DNA of 18,371 nucleotides from positions 1 to 18,371 of the forward strand of contig MU266731.1 of NCBI GenBank assembly GCA_021014945.1, read 5' to 3'. The notes below the pieces were generated by a model. That model saw nothing but the letters and a program-made list of their open reading frames with translations, was not told the origin of the DNA and ran no database searches. The position numbers and the translations under genes are program-made. This stretch comes from Leucogyrophana mollusca (taxonomy: Eukaryota; Basidiomycota; Agaricomycetes; Boletales). Numbering within the stretch: the first letter of the stretch is position 1; every line of letters begins with the position of its first letter. This document shows positions 9,404 through 18,211 of this stretch, in pieces.

Positions 9404-11883
9404 GACCGTTTCATGCAAGGAAGTAGCGTCTTCGACGGGAATGGACGTGTACAGAGGCCTGACCGCACCCTGGGGTCCTGTGAGGACTGGCACGCAGTTC
9501 AAGATCCAGCTACACGGAAAGCGGAAAAGTATCATCGCACCTTGATATTCACGGTCATCGTGGTGTTTGGCTGCCAAGTCTTCTTCGCCCACGTCTGCTA
9601 GTAGGACATCAAACCTACCAGCTGCACGCAAATCGTCGATGTTCGGGCTATCCACTCGTCCGATGGCGTCTCGCATGCCTGGCAAGCGGCTCGCCAGCCA
9701 TATTAGTTCCAAGACACCTCCGCTATTTACTGCACTGGCTTTGGGTGAGTTTTCAGAGTTGGCGTGCGTCATCCGGATTGCCAGTACCAAGAGGATGATA
9801 GATGCGGAAAGTGCGAATGATAGCTATCCGGGGTGCATACAGTCAATTGTCGATCAGATGTGGCAAATTACTTACGGGAATCCAGTTGATCTGCCAGTAA
9901 CAACGTCAACGCGATACCTAGCGATGACACTTGCACATACATTTAATCGGGTTTCCAACACGAATCGCGTGATTGTCACCGAACCGATGGAGTGATCAAA
10001 GCCACCGCCGACCTCGCCGAGCTGTCCAGCTGTAACAAAGCGATTAGGCCCGCTCGAGTCCAGGGCGGTCATCATCCCGGCTATTACGACAGACCTGTCC
10101 ACATCGTCGTTGCAAGCACTCGAGACAGAGCCGTTTCCATTTGATCTACGGAAAGAGTGAACGATGGCGTGGTGCTAGACGACCACGAGGGGTAGAGGAT
10201 TCGGAGTGGATCGATTTGCGAGGCATTCATGCCTAGCAGTTGCATTAGGTACCTGGTGAATACAGGTGGTTAATGGCTAGGCGTGTTCTATGGGTGTGAA
10301 TACTCAGACTGACGCATCCAGCATACTTGGCTGATAACCACACCCGCTGACTAGGCCGCCGCCGCCATCGTACGCTTCACTAGCACTACATATCGCACCA
10401 TCATTTGCCCAGGCTGGGGGAGCTGAAGAAAAAGGAGGGTAAATCTACAACTGCAGTGAGATGCAAATACGTAAGTAAGACATTCACGGACGCACCCATG
10501 TGACATTTGGTACTTCTGCGGGTTCCCCAGACATCGACTCCGGCAAAGCAGTGGGCCAAGTGGATGAAACCGGTACCTCAGAGGTGCTGCTTAGGAGAGT
10601 GTTTGATTGGGCGTCCACGATTGCACTCGTGTGGAGAAGAGATAAATTGCAGGTTACCCAGGACATATTTATTGTTGCAATGGAAAAATTTGTGGGGTAG
10701 CCTGCGAAGCATGAGCGTCGAATAACGGAGGAAAATACGCCTCACCTTGGGGAGACGCGTAGTAGGTCCAGTTCATGGGGATTGTTGTGCTGTCGAGCAG
10801 TGCAGCGCTGCCTTCAATAGCGGTGGTCACGATAAAGTTGAGCACATTCTGAACAAACAATGTTAGTATACGGAGTCTCTAGCTCACAGAGTGAACGACA
10901 GTACCCAGGCGGTGAACCCATTGGCATTGAATAAGACTTGATCTGTCCCTGAAGATAATCAAATAGCCATTAGTGTATGGGAATATCTGGACTAGCAGAG
11001 AACGCACACGGAACAAATGTCGATGGAAAACTGTATGGCCGTTCATCGTCCCGGGTGCGAAGCTGCGCTGGAGTCCCTATGGTGTCATACACCAGACCTG
11101 TGACAAGGACACAGTCTGTGTTTACCCTTGTGGCATTGACGGTGACGTTGCCGATCCCCGTGTTGTCGAGCAGTACATCGTATACAACGCTGTTCGCTAG
11201 CCCAGCATGTCCCAGACCGGACAGATTTCCCACAGATGGTGCGAGCGATGAGATGGTAGCCCAATCCCAGAATGAACCGTTGGCCAAGGAATCAGGCCAA
11301 CCGACAGCGGTTGGGACGGATGCTATTACAGTGTTATTGAAGGTTTGAAATTGGATGATGGACGACGAAGCAATATGCAGCACAGAGATGTTAAGAAGGT
11401 ATGCAGTGACGGATATTACCCCGAGCGGTGACGCAGCGATCTTGGTTTGCTGCCAGAGGCCGTCAAGTGCAGCGCCTAATCCACCCCAGGCCCCTGTCAT
11501 ATCGTGGATAGTGGTGAGCATCTGGCGCTGAGACAACCTGCGCGAGAGTGACACTCTCTGGGTCAAGTACACCAGCAGAGCGGTGTAGAGCTAGGACCCC
11601 AGTAAGTCAATCACTTAGAAGGCGCTGATACTGACATGACCTAACTCACAGTGTAGAATGCTTGTAACGAAGCGCTCAATGCGGTCGTCAGCATACCAGT
11701 TTTCGACGTAATAGGCACTACGACACTGTGCCCCGTACGACGGACCGCAAAGCCCACAAGACAGAAGTGAAGTACGATAAGCACGGCGTGGAGGCCATAA
11801 CAAATCCGGCGAAGGGATATTGAGAAGAGACTCGATCTCCTACGAGGCAACCACTTATTGACTTTTGTATCTCCACCGCTCAT
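9290..11883 (-). CDS. Multi-exon membrane glycoprotein, copy B
   Basis: Proposed exons are 11883-11650, 11590-11008, 10948-10905, 10848-10746, 10701-10496, 10444-about 10327, about 10232-10095, 10029-9941, 9890-9876 and 9823-9290. The last may instead splice at 9382 to the tail exons. All phases agree. The introns are GT-AG, for example intron 3 with a perfect TACTAAC branch site. The protein follows copy A: a first hydrophobic helix (LHAVLIVLHFCLVGFAV), the YLTQRVSLSRRLSQRQML block, an Asn-glycosylation-rich middle part, the VTCNLSLL ... AIVDAQS block, a last hydrophobic helix, and a C-terminal VDSPNIDDLRAAGRFDVLLA segment. The first 78 residues differ from copy A at about 13 positions. It belongs to the same unknown-function family. 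The unspliced last exon gives about 687 residues. This is the better-preserved copy at its 3' end. Confidence 0.65.
9876..9890 (-). other. 15-nt microexon of copy B
   Basis: The 15 bases are identical in sequence and coding (INWIP) to the microexon at 2917-2931. They lie between intron 9940-9891 (GTATGT ... TTACTGGCAG) and intron 9875-9824 (GTAAGT ... GGATAG). Both introns have diverged in sequence while the microexon and its splice sites have not. Confidence 0.6.
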
Positions 11884-12185
11884 TGATGAATGGCCTAAAC
11901 ATTGGTCCGACCTGTCAACTTGAATCGTTCGAGAAAATGGGGAGTATCTGACCGTCGAGCAGTGAGGCCTCGTCCTGTAAGGCTGGCTGCGACGAAATCG
12001 AGGTGGACATATCTAAAGGACGTTAATCGGGGAATAAGGAATAAGACTAGTGAGATGCTTTGGTGGGTGCCAACAAGACTAGAAGACAACGAAGTCGCCC
12101 GGTATAAATGGTCTGGTGGCTCGAATCCACAGAGTGAGTCGAAAAGATGCATTAGCCTCCGTGGGTCTAAATTTGCCCGGGAGAA
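11884..12185. promoter_or_regulatory. Shared upstream region with TATA-like box, copy B
   Basis: This is the counterpart of 4912-5204. TATAAA at 12103-12108 lies about 78 bases before the ATG at 12186. Relative to copy A there is a short local duplication near 12037-12045 (GGAATAA repeated). The minus-strand membrane gene starts at 11883, so this is probably a two-way promoter region if the plus-strand block is a gene. Confidence 0.35.
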
Positions 12186-12977
12186 ATGCCAACTCATCAG
12201 GATCTGATGAGACGGGCTCAACATCTGCGACGGCGATGTGTAGGATCTGTGCATAGCCTCCATAACTTCAGCGTCGCGTTTTTCGAGCATATAGATGCGA
12301 CTGCGTCGTTATGTAGGGATATCTCAGCAGTCAGATGGGATGGGTGGACGGGATGATCGAACGCACGTCGATCTATCAAAGCTTCAGCAAGAGTGACGTA
12401 TCAACCCAAATTTATCTGGTTAAGGTAACTTGCCAGGGTGCCGAGGAGGATAAAACCCACCGTTTTGGGGGACATATCGAGAGACTGTCACCCAAGTCCT
12501 CATGGTTCGTTAGTCGGATTCGTCGCGCCCTTTCTAGCTTCCCGTAATGATACGGATAGCGCTAGATACACTGATTTGGTGCTTGTGGGCTGGGTATTAC
12601 AAGTCTTGGAGCAAACGAGACACCGCCCATCGATGGACGGGAGACTGTTTGGAGGTTGTCACCAACTCAACTGAACGCTATGGTTCCGGGCCGCCGGCAG
12701 ATTCCGTGTTGCTTTCGCACCAACAGGCCACAGCACTTCGACTCAACTTCGACTTGGAATAATAATAGTTCTTGTCGTACCCAGGACCGCAGAGGCGACA
12801 GATCCGTGCGTCATAGCCATTGAAGACGTGTGGGACGATGCAGCCCTTGAGGTTGTTGGTAGCGACTATGCCGTGGCAACGAGCGAGTGGTGCTCTGTTG
12901 ACCCAACGCGAGTGGTGGGGACCTTTCAGCCAGGCTGGACCTTTCGATGTGCGGTGGAAGTTTGTGTAAGGCAATAA
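12186..12977 (+). other. Plus-strand coding-like block, copy B, exons unresolved
   Basis: This is the counterpart of 5205-6011. The ATG at 12186 opens MPTHQDLMRRAQ... and runs to a stop about 56 codons later. A second frame 12335-12547 is open here but closed in copy A. A segment at about 12596-12766 reads SWSKRDTAHRWTGDCLEVVT and on to a TAA, while copy A changes frame within it. The last segment, 12785-12977, stays open in both copies (VWDD ... LEVVGSDYAVATSEW). The donor equivalent to copy A's GTAAGTAT has changed to GTAATGAT, so splicing may be impaired. The product is not recognised. Confidence 0.3.
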
Positions 12978-12999
12978 GCCACACGCGTTGGGCAGCGAT

Positions 13000-13190
13000 T
13001 TACGAAGGATATGGCGATGAGGGTTGGGAAGTATCCTGTGATGCCCCGAGTGCGTTGTTCTCGATGGCATGTATAACTTGTGCAACAAACTGGGGATATG
13101 GTTCACGAAGCATGTCTCCACCAACACCTAGCCGGACGAAGACCCCACCGACGAGCCCGTAGGCGGGACCCAGAGGACGATGGTCTGGAG
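13000..13190 (-). other. Minus-strand open segment, copy B
   Basis: This is the counterpart of 6049-6270. It reads GPAYGLVGGVFVRLGVGGDM and then PYPQFVAQVI to a TAA at 13000-13002. On the plus strand the same DNA is open through GYGDEGWEVSCDAPSALFSM and a CITC motif, so either strand could be coding. It cannot be resolved without transcripts. Confidence 0.25.
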
Positions 13191-13556
13191 GCCAGGGCCG
13201 TGCCCTTTTCCTTTCCTTTCCGCCAATGCCAGAGTCAAAGGATCGATGTGGTCTCCCTAGGCCATGCAGTGTTCGGTGGACCCCGAGCGCGACAAGCTGG
13301 ATGCGCTGTCTGTTTTTTTCTAGCTGGCTTTAGACCCACGCTCATCTCGGCTGTCTCGGTATCCCCACTTACCCACAGCTAGCGCTCTACGAGACATTCC
13401 CCAGATCGCTGCGGACAGCTCCTTCTCCATAGAAGCCCAGCAACCGCCCTCCACTCCTGCCTTATGCGCATTCTACACCAGACGAGCCGCACTCATCGAG
13501 AATCCCTGCTATGATGATGACTGGGGCTCGGCGAGCCCTACAAGGCGTACGAAACC

Positions 13557-13973
13557 ATGGACGACTTCGTCTTCTCTGGCCCAGAGGCCGAGGCCGAGTA
13601 CGAGGCAGAGCGTGGAGGGGATGGGCCTGACGATGTCAGCGAAGATGGACAGCGACGTCGGCGAAGGAGGGGGCTGGCGCGAGGAAGAGGTAGGCCTAGG
13701 GCTGGTTTACCGATAATTACAATGTACGCTGCTGCCTCCATATCCGCTCACCTCAGGACGACGACGACGACGACGACGACAGGCCAATATCGATATCGGA
13801 ACGTGCAGCTAAATGTGGCAGTCACCGACGGAAGCGCGAGGGGACGCACCGCGCAGGTTAAGACCCCACCCCAACGAAGAAACGCTGTCGATGCCCACGC
13901 AGGAGTGCCTTGTCGCCAACGAGGGTGGGGGCGAAAGGGAGGGCGAGGATGCACGAGGCTTCCCCCACCGTAA
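13557..13973 (+). CDS. Hypothetical low-complexity ORF crossing the arm B boundary
   Basis: The frame starts MDDFVFSGPEAEAEYEAE, becomes Arg-rich (about residues 36-50), includes a Thr run encoded by the (GAC)8 tract in another frame, and ends at about 13973. Its first 35 codons match the ORF at 6602. A plausible intron (GTAGGC at about 13689 to CTCACCTCAG at about 13756) would change the downstream frame so that the repeat encodes an Asp run. Composition is extreme and no domain is seen, so the coding status is doubtful. Confidence 0.22.
   Translation: MDDFVFSGPEAEAEYEAERGGDGPDDVSEDGQRRRRRRGLARGRGRPRAGLPIITMYAAASISAHLRTTTTTTTTGQYRYRNVQLNVAVTDGSARGRTAQVKTPPQRRNAVDAHAGVPCRQRGWGRKGGRGCTRLPPP
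13757..13780 (+). repeat. (GAC)8 microsatellite
   Basis: Eight perfect GAC units. Read in frame it would encode Asp8 or Thr8 depending on splicing of the surrounding ORF. Confidence 0.95.
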
Positions 13974-14479
13974 GTTGGTCATTCTGCTGTCTGAAGGCGG
14001 AACTGGCAGATATTCCGGTGAGGTTGACCCAACACCGCTTCCTCCTCTGCGCACACGCTGGACGACCCGGACGCTCAGGCTCCGCCTGCGTACCACCCGG
14101 GTTGACTATCGATATCTGGGAGTCGGCGACGTTGCTGGTCTGCTGCGTCAACTAGCCAAGCGACGACCACAAGCCTAAAACCGATCGCAATCACAATCGC
14201 GAGGTGTCACCAGTTACCAGCAATAACCCACGGTTCCCTTCATCTACACACCATCTGGACTAGAGTCGGTGAGCGCATCCGCCTACTCTGATTCCGATTC
14301 GTCCAGCAACTGATGACTTTGACTCATGGCCGTGGACGGTTCTATGCGGTGCGGTACTTCGGAGGGCTTGCGGGAGAGAGAAAGAAAGGTGTATGTTCAT
14401 TAGACGATGATGTATATATGCAGGCAGACGAAGGGGTGAGAGAAACGAATGTGAGACTATGGTAGTGTAAAGGTTGGGC

Positions 14480-14498
14480 GAAAGCCCGGAGGGCTTTC
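14480..14498. other. Perfect 8-bp hairpin downstream of the recombinase ORF
   Basis: GAAAGCCC and GGGCTTTC form a perfect inverted repeat around a three-base GGA loop. It lies about 130 bases 3' of the tyrosine recombinase stop codon on the minus strand and is followed by a further G/C-rich stretch (CCGGCCCGG, 14498-14506). It could be a 3' UTR structure of the element or an element-end signal. No function is shown. Confidence 0.5.
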
Positions 14499-14628
14499 CG
14501 GCCCGGCTGGATGTCCGATCTTGAGGGTGCAAGTGAGCTGCGATTCCCAAGGTGGAAGGAGTCAGCGACGCATCCGGCGAAGCTTGATACCCCGAAAAGA
14601 AGGAGGTGAACTTACCCTCAAAGAAACC

Positions 14629-16371
14629 TTAGCGTACTGGGGGCATGGTGTGACGTGTGAACGTTTCGAACACCGGTGATGATTGAAGGTAGGGTGCTAA
14701 GATCTGCGCGTGGTGTCTCAGGTAGAGGGTGAATGCCTCGCTCGACCACCTGCCCATGGTTTTGACTACGTCGAAAGGGACGCCCCTTAGTAGGTATTCT
14801 AGTGTGCCGCCTATGCGTAGGCTGTGACCTTTTAAGTCGGGGAGATCAGGATGTGTCAGAGCCAGATCCGCGAGCCGTTTCGTCACTTCTTTCTTCGTGA
14901 GAGGCCTCGGGCCTTTGGGGTGGGACCACGTAAAAAGATGTGCTGACGCGTCAGCCGGGTTGACGCGAAAATGGTTTGCTAAGGCGGATGTAGGGTCGGA
15001 GGGGCCATCTTGGGATGCGAATTGAGTTTCTTCCCCTAGGACGGGGGCGCTCTTAGTTGAGGGAATGTGGAACTTCGTTACCGCTAGTCCGTTCCTGTCT
15101 GAGACGCGAGACATATGCGCTCTCGTGACGTGCTTCGTTGGGTCGAAGTTTTTGAGTGCTGTAACCGTGAACTCTCCGAGCCTCGCTACGCAATAAAAGA
15201 CCGTGGTGATGCACGCGAAGATCGCCGCGTCTCTTGGGTCATTTAGGTCGAGTTGATTGCGAAGTACGATGATAATTGCGGGGGTTATGGGCGCGCGTTT
15301 GGCTCGCTTCGACGACGGAGGGGCGAGGCGTGTTGCTCCCTCGAGCATGGCCTTGAGTTCGTCAGGTTTGACTTTCCATTGGTGGCCGTGGAGGAGATGC
15401 CAAGCGCGTAGACCGGATGCATAGTTGGCGAGGGCTGTGCCAGAGTACGATCCTGCGCAGCTAGACAGAAACGCTAAGAGGAGGTTTGGTTCGATAGGGC
15501 ATCGGGCTGAGTCGGGGATGTTGTGGACATCGCAATATACATGAAAAACCAAAAGGCCGGCTCCGTACGTTTCCTTCGTGGACGCCGCCCAGGAAGCGCC
15601 TATGACTTCGAGTATCCTGTCGAGCTGGGCATCTGTTATTGCTAAATTCTGGGCAGGGTTGGCAGACATGGAACGTGGGCGGGGAACGGAGGGAAGCCAG
15701 AGACGAAGGCGCTCTCTCGCGAGACAGTGAGGGCGTAAAGGGGAGGGGAGGGGGGTGAGGTTGGGGCGATATTGCTGAGGTGTTGCCGGTAAGATAGTTA
15801 ACGTGGGCGTTATCGGCGCATCGAAACGCTTGCCGGTGTCTCTGTCAGCGTTCGGCAATGGCTTGCTGGATGAGTATGTCTTCTTCGCGTCCGTGTTCTG
15901 CCCGCTTTCTCTCGTATCCTTCTTCTCTGAGTTTAATCCTGTCGATGTTTTTGGCTGCTGCAGGGGAGTATTCCCCGTCGCGGAAAAGTCGTAGTTCGAG
16001 AGGAGATAAGGGCGTGGTTGCATCGACGACGAAACGCTGGATGGACTCGTGGATTGGGGTTGGAGGGAGGAGAAGGTGCGAAGGCGGGAAGACGCCGCGG
16101 GACGGGTCGTCTGCAGGGTTATTGGCGCTGGGGACGTATTGCGTGCGGAATTCGAAATGCTTGGGCGAATCGTGAATGATGTTGTGTATTCGTTTGAAGA
16201 TTTCGTTGACTTCACGATTGCGGTGTCTCCCTTTCCACCACCCTTCGACAATCCCGGTGTTGTCTCCGTAGACGACGAAGTTTCCTCCCCCGCTGAATTG
16301 GCGAGTGATTGTGAGGATGAGGAACTCGAAGCCAAGCGCTTCCGCCCAGCCGATATCGCGTTGAGCGCCAT
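14629..16371 (-). CDS. Tyrosine recombinase of the retroelement
   Basis: The open frame is 580 codons from 16371, but the homologous part starts near M235 (ATG at 15669, product 346 residues), just after the RT-RNase H stop. From M235 come an N-terminal SAM-like core-binding domain (STKETYGAGLLVFHVYC, residues about 264-280) and then the catalytic domain. It has Arg397 in VARLGEF, the His-x-x-Arg box at His516-Arg519 (GHSLR), Trp542 (GRW) and the nucleophile Tyr550 (TLYLR), so the R-H-R-W-Y set is complete. The first 234 codons are Ser/Thr/Pro-rich and mostly overlap the RNase H end in another frame, so I take them as a shadow unless expression starts upstream. The enzyme should join circular element DNA to the chromosome. 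Confidence 0.88.
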   Translation of the reverse strand: MALNAISAGRKRLASSSSSSQSLANSAGEETSSSTETTPGLSKGGGKGDTAIVKSTKSSNEYTTSFTIRPSISNSARNTSPAPITLQTTRPAASSRLRTFSSLQPQSTSPSSVSSSMQPRPYLLSNYDFSATGNTPLQQPKTSTGLNSEKKDTRESGQNTDAKKTYSSSKPLPNADRDTGKRFDAPITPTLTILPATPQQYRPNLTPLPSPLRPHCLARERLRLWLPSVPRPRSMSANPAQNLAITDAQLDRILEVIGASWAASTKETYGAGLLVFHVYCDVHNIPDSARCPIEPNLLLAFLSSCAGSYSGTALANYASGLRAWHLLHGHQWKVKPDELKAMLEGATRLAPPSSKRAKRAPITPAIIIVLRNQLDLNDPRDAAIFACITTVFYCVARLGEFTVTALKNFDPTKHVTRAHMSRVSDRNGLAVTKFHIPSTKSAPVLGEETQFASQDGPSDPTSALANHFRVNPADASAHLFTWSHPKGPRPLTKKEVTKRLADLALTHPDLPDLKGHSLRIGGTLEYLLRGVPFDVVKTMGRWSSEAFTLYLRHHAQILAPYLQSSPVFETFTRHTMPPVR

Positions 16372-18211
16372 GAGTTTTCCACCCGGGGATTAACCTCCAG
16401 GCTCTCCACTTGGAGCCGATGGTTATGCCGATGCCGATGCCTGAACTGGCGTCTGAAAACGCTCGAATGTCAATATGAAGGGACGGGGGGGAGATGGGGC
16501 GGGCTACGCTGCCTGATTGTAAGACTGAAAGCCACCAGATGAGTTCTTGCGCGATTCCTTTTCCCGCTCGAATGGGCATGAAAGGTTTCTTCGAGCAGCC
16601 GCTCAGCATGTTTTCCAGCGCGACTAGGTAAGCCCTGCCTCGTGGGATGGCTGCGCAAGCATGTAGTAACTTACCATACAGCTCTCGTACGTCTTGTAGA
16701 ACGTGCGTTGCGCGACCCTGCCACTTATGAATGGCTGATACATACTTTTCCACTTTGCCGGGGCTTAGCGATACCACGCGTGTTTCTATGTTCCACGAGA
16801 AACCTATGTATGTTGTGATCGAGCTGAATGGCTGGTCTTTGCTTAGTTCCCAGGGTATTCCGAGGCGTGTGGAGATCTCGTCGATGTCGCAAAGGCTGTA
16901 CGTGAAAAGTCGATCGTGGTTTGATCGAGGAGAAGAGTCTGATAGGTCTTGCAGCGGTTTGCTACAGTCTTCGCTGAACTCATCCGTTGACCCGTCGTCA
17001 CGGATCTCTCCGCCGAACCAGATTCGGCCTCCGTTTTGGCGCATGCCTATTTTGGCGATTTCGCGGTTCCACTTCGCTCTGAGTTTGTTGTAGCCGCCCA
17101 TATGCTCTTTCCTTATACGTAGGAAAATGTGATCATCTACCCATTTGTCGAGGGGGCCTATGCCCTCGTCTCTAAGAATCTCAGCCCCTCCGTCTGCTAT
17201 GTGACCGTAAGCCCCCGCCGAGGGGGAAGCGCCAAAGGCTGTGCATGTGTCAGCGTAGAAAGTTGTGTCTGATTCCCTAATTACCGCCGCGGCCCATTGC
17301 GACGGGTGTAAGGGAATCGTTCGGTATGCTTCTGCGACGTCACGTGTGGCTGCTTCGGATCCCGGCGGTAAGTGGGATATTAGTTGAAATAAGACTGAGA
17401 ACTTGCCCCAGGTCGTGGGGAAATTGTTGGAGTTAGTATGCGAGTTGATGGCGGGATTAGGGAATAATGGTGATGCGGTTGATGGGAACGAGAAGTTTTG
17501 TATTAGCCGGAACTTCCCAGGACGACCTGGTTTGGGAATGATGGACATGGGGGACGTTTGGAAAGGTCCTATTAGATCTAGAGTTTCAGATACGCTGAAG
17601 GGCCCGATATAGCGTCCTTTAGCGACTTCTTGAGAGATTATCCTATCGAAGTGTTCCGAATATAATGCAATGGATTCTCTGTTTGGCGGGCTTTGTACAT
17701 GAGATATGTTCGGGAAGTCTATTATGAATCCTGCGCGCAAGCCTTCTGGTATTTTACGGAAACGATCTAGAACGCCGGCCCGACGTAGCGCTTGCTCCCA
17801 GGCGTCGGCGATGTAAGGCGTTAGCGGGTTACGCCTTCTGTGCGCGAGGGCACTGGTGGGCGCCATGGCTTGGGGATCCGCACCCCGAGCACAGGTGGCG
17901 GTCGTCGTGTTTGTCGGTGCATCCTTCTGTTCGTTGCCACTTGGCGCACAGTTGGCGTCCGTCTTTGGTGTATAACGCTTTGAATTTTCGTAAGGAATGC
18001 GTGTCGTGCTTGTTGTCCCAAGTGCGGGGAGCGTCGCACGAGATGACTCGATGGCGGTGACGGCCGAGGCAGACCGCGCAGCAAGGGAGGATGTCTGACT
18101 CCTCGTGGCTCTGTCTCTGATGGGGCGCTCGTTTGTCGTTCTGCTCGTGGGCGTTGGCACGAAAGGACCGCGGACGCTTTGCCGAGTCTGCCGCCTGTTC
18201 GTTTGAGTCAA
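15845..18211 (-). CDS. Reverse transcriptase-RNase H of the retroelement
   Basis: The frame is 788 codons from 18211. The first 127 codons overlap the Gag-like ORF in another frame and are probably not translated as such. RT similarity begins at about residue 128, where Gag stops. RT motifs are IIPKPGRPGKFRLIQNFS (about 224-241), Asp291 in RDVAEAYR, the FGASPSAGAYG loop (about 326-336) and the WVDDH box with Asp359-Asp360 in place of YxDD. RNase H follows with Asp587 (FSDASSGIG), Glu624 (WAEALGFEF), Asp650 (YGDNTG) and Asp701/702 (NNPADDPSRG), a complete set. A Pro-rich link and a charged tail (KLREEGYERKRAEHGREE) end the protein. An ATG at 17866 (M116) with G at -3 and +4 overlaps the Gag end by 38 nt and is a possible true start. 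This protein converts the element RNA to DNA. Confidence 0.9.
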   Translation of the reverse strand: MTQTNRRQTRQSVRGPFVPTPTSRTTNERPIRDRATRSQTSSLAARSASAVTAIESSRATLPALGTTSTTRIPYENSKRYTPKTDANCAPSGNEQKDAPTNTTTATCARGADPQAMAPTSALAHRRRNPLTPYIADAWEQALRRAGVLDRFRKIPEGLRAGFIIDFPNISHVQSPPNRESIALYSEHFDRIISQEVAKGRYIGPFSVSETLDLIGPFQTSPMSIIPKPGRPGKFRLIQNFSFPSTASPLFPNPAINSHTNSNNFPTTWGKFSVLFQLISHLPPGSEAATRDVAEAYRTIPLHPSQWAAAVIRESDTTFYADTCTAFGASPSAGAYGHIADGGAEILRDEGIGPLDKWVDDHIFLRIRKEHMGGYNKLRAKWNREIAKIGMRQNGGRIWFGGEIRDDGSTDEFSEDCSKPLQDLSDSSPRSNHDRLFTYSLCDIDEISTRLGIPWELSKDQPFSSITTYIGFSWNIETRVVSLSPGKVEKYVSAIHKWQGRATHVLQDVRELYGKLLHACAAIPRGRAYLVALENMLSGCSKKPFMPIRAGKGIAQELIWWLSVLQSGSVARPISPPSLHIDIRAFSDASSGIGIGITIGSKWRAWRLIPGWKTHGAQRDIGWAEALGFEFLILTITRQFSGGGNFVVYGDNTGIVEGWWKGRHRNREVNEIFKRIHNIIHDSPKHFEFRTQYVPSANNPADDPSRGVFPPSHLLLPPTPIHESIQRFVVDATTPLSPLELRLFRDGEYSPAAAKNIDRIKLREEGYERKRAEHGREEDILIQQAIAER

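Larger units (their letters stand above)
9029..13660 (+). repeat. Segmental duplication, arm B
   Basis: This is the second copy of 2065-6705, in direct orientation. Splice sites, exon lengths (44, 206, 89 and 15 nt exons are identical in length) and most indels in coding parts keep the frame of the membrane gene. Indels are frequent in the plus-strand block, including an 8-base difference near 12690 and a 27-base in-frame deletion near 12908 relative to arm A. The many substitutions show that this is not a very recent duplication and not an assembly artefact. Confidence 0.9.
13661..14628. other. Unique region between arm B and the retroelement ORFs
   Basis: Apart from the low-complexity ORF, this holds a plus-strand frame at 13813-14178 without motifs. 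On the minus strand there is a TATATA (14413-14418) about 90 bases upstream of an ATG at 14327 that opens only 14 codons (MSQSHQLLDESESE) before a stop. The 3' end of the retroelement must lie somewhere here, but I found no terminal direct or inverted repeat marking it. Confidence 0.4.

Noticed and set aside
11895..12290. Minus-strand 131-codon ORF upstream of membrane gene B
   Set aside because: The equivalent region of copy A does not keep the frame, and it lies across the promoter-like block. It is probably a chance frame.
2065..13660. The two arms as terminal repeats of one large transposon
   Set aside because: The arms contain intron-rich host-like genes and the spacer has no transposase or RT. 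No target-site duplication is visible at the edges.
13557..13973. Arg-rich then Thr-rich ORF as a nucleic-acid-binding protein
   Set aside because: The Arg and Thr runs come from low-complexity DNA, including the GAC repeat, and a plausible intron would change the frame. No domain supports a function.
14283..14327. A 14-codon minus-strand ORF with an upstream TATATA as a host gene start interrupted by the element
   Set aside because: It is too short, there is no matching downstream exon, and the TATA-like motif is common by chance.
16049..16393. Plus-strand ORFs antisense to the RT-RNase H gene
   Set aside because: The minus strand holds a well-supported conserved enzyme, so these are shadows.
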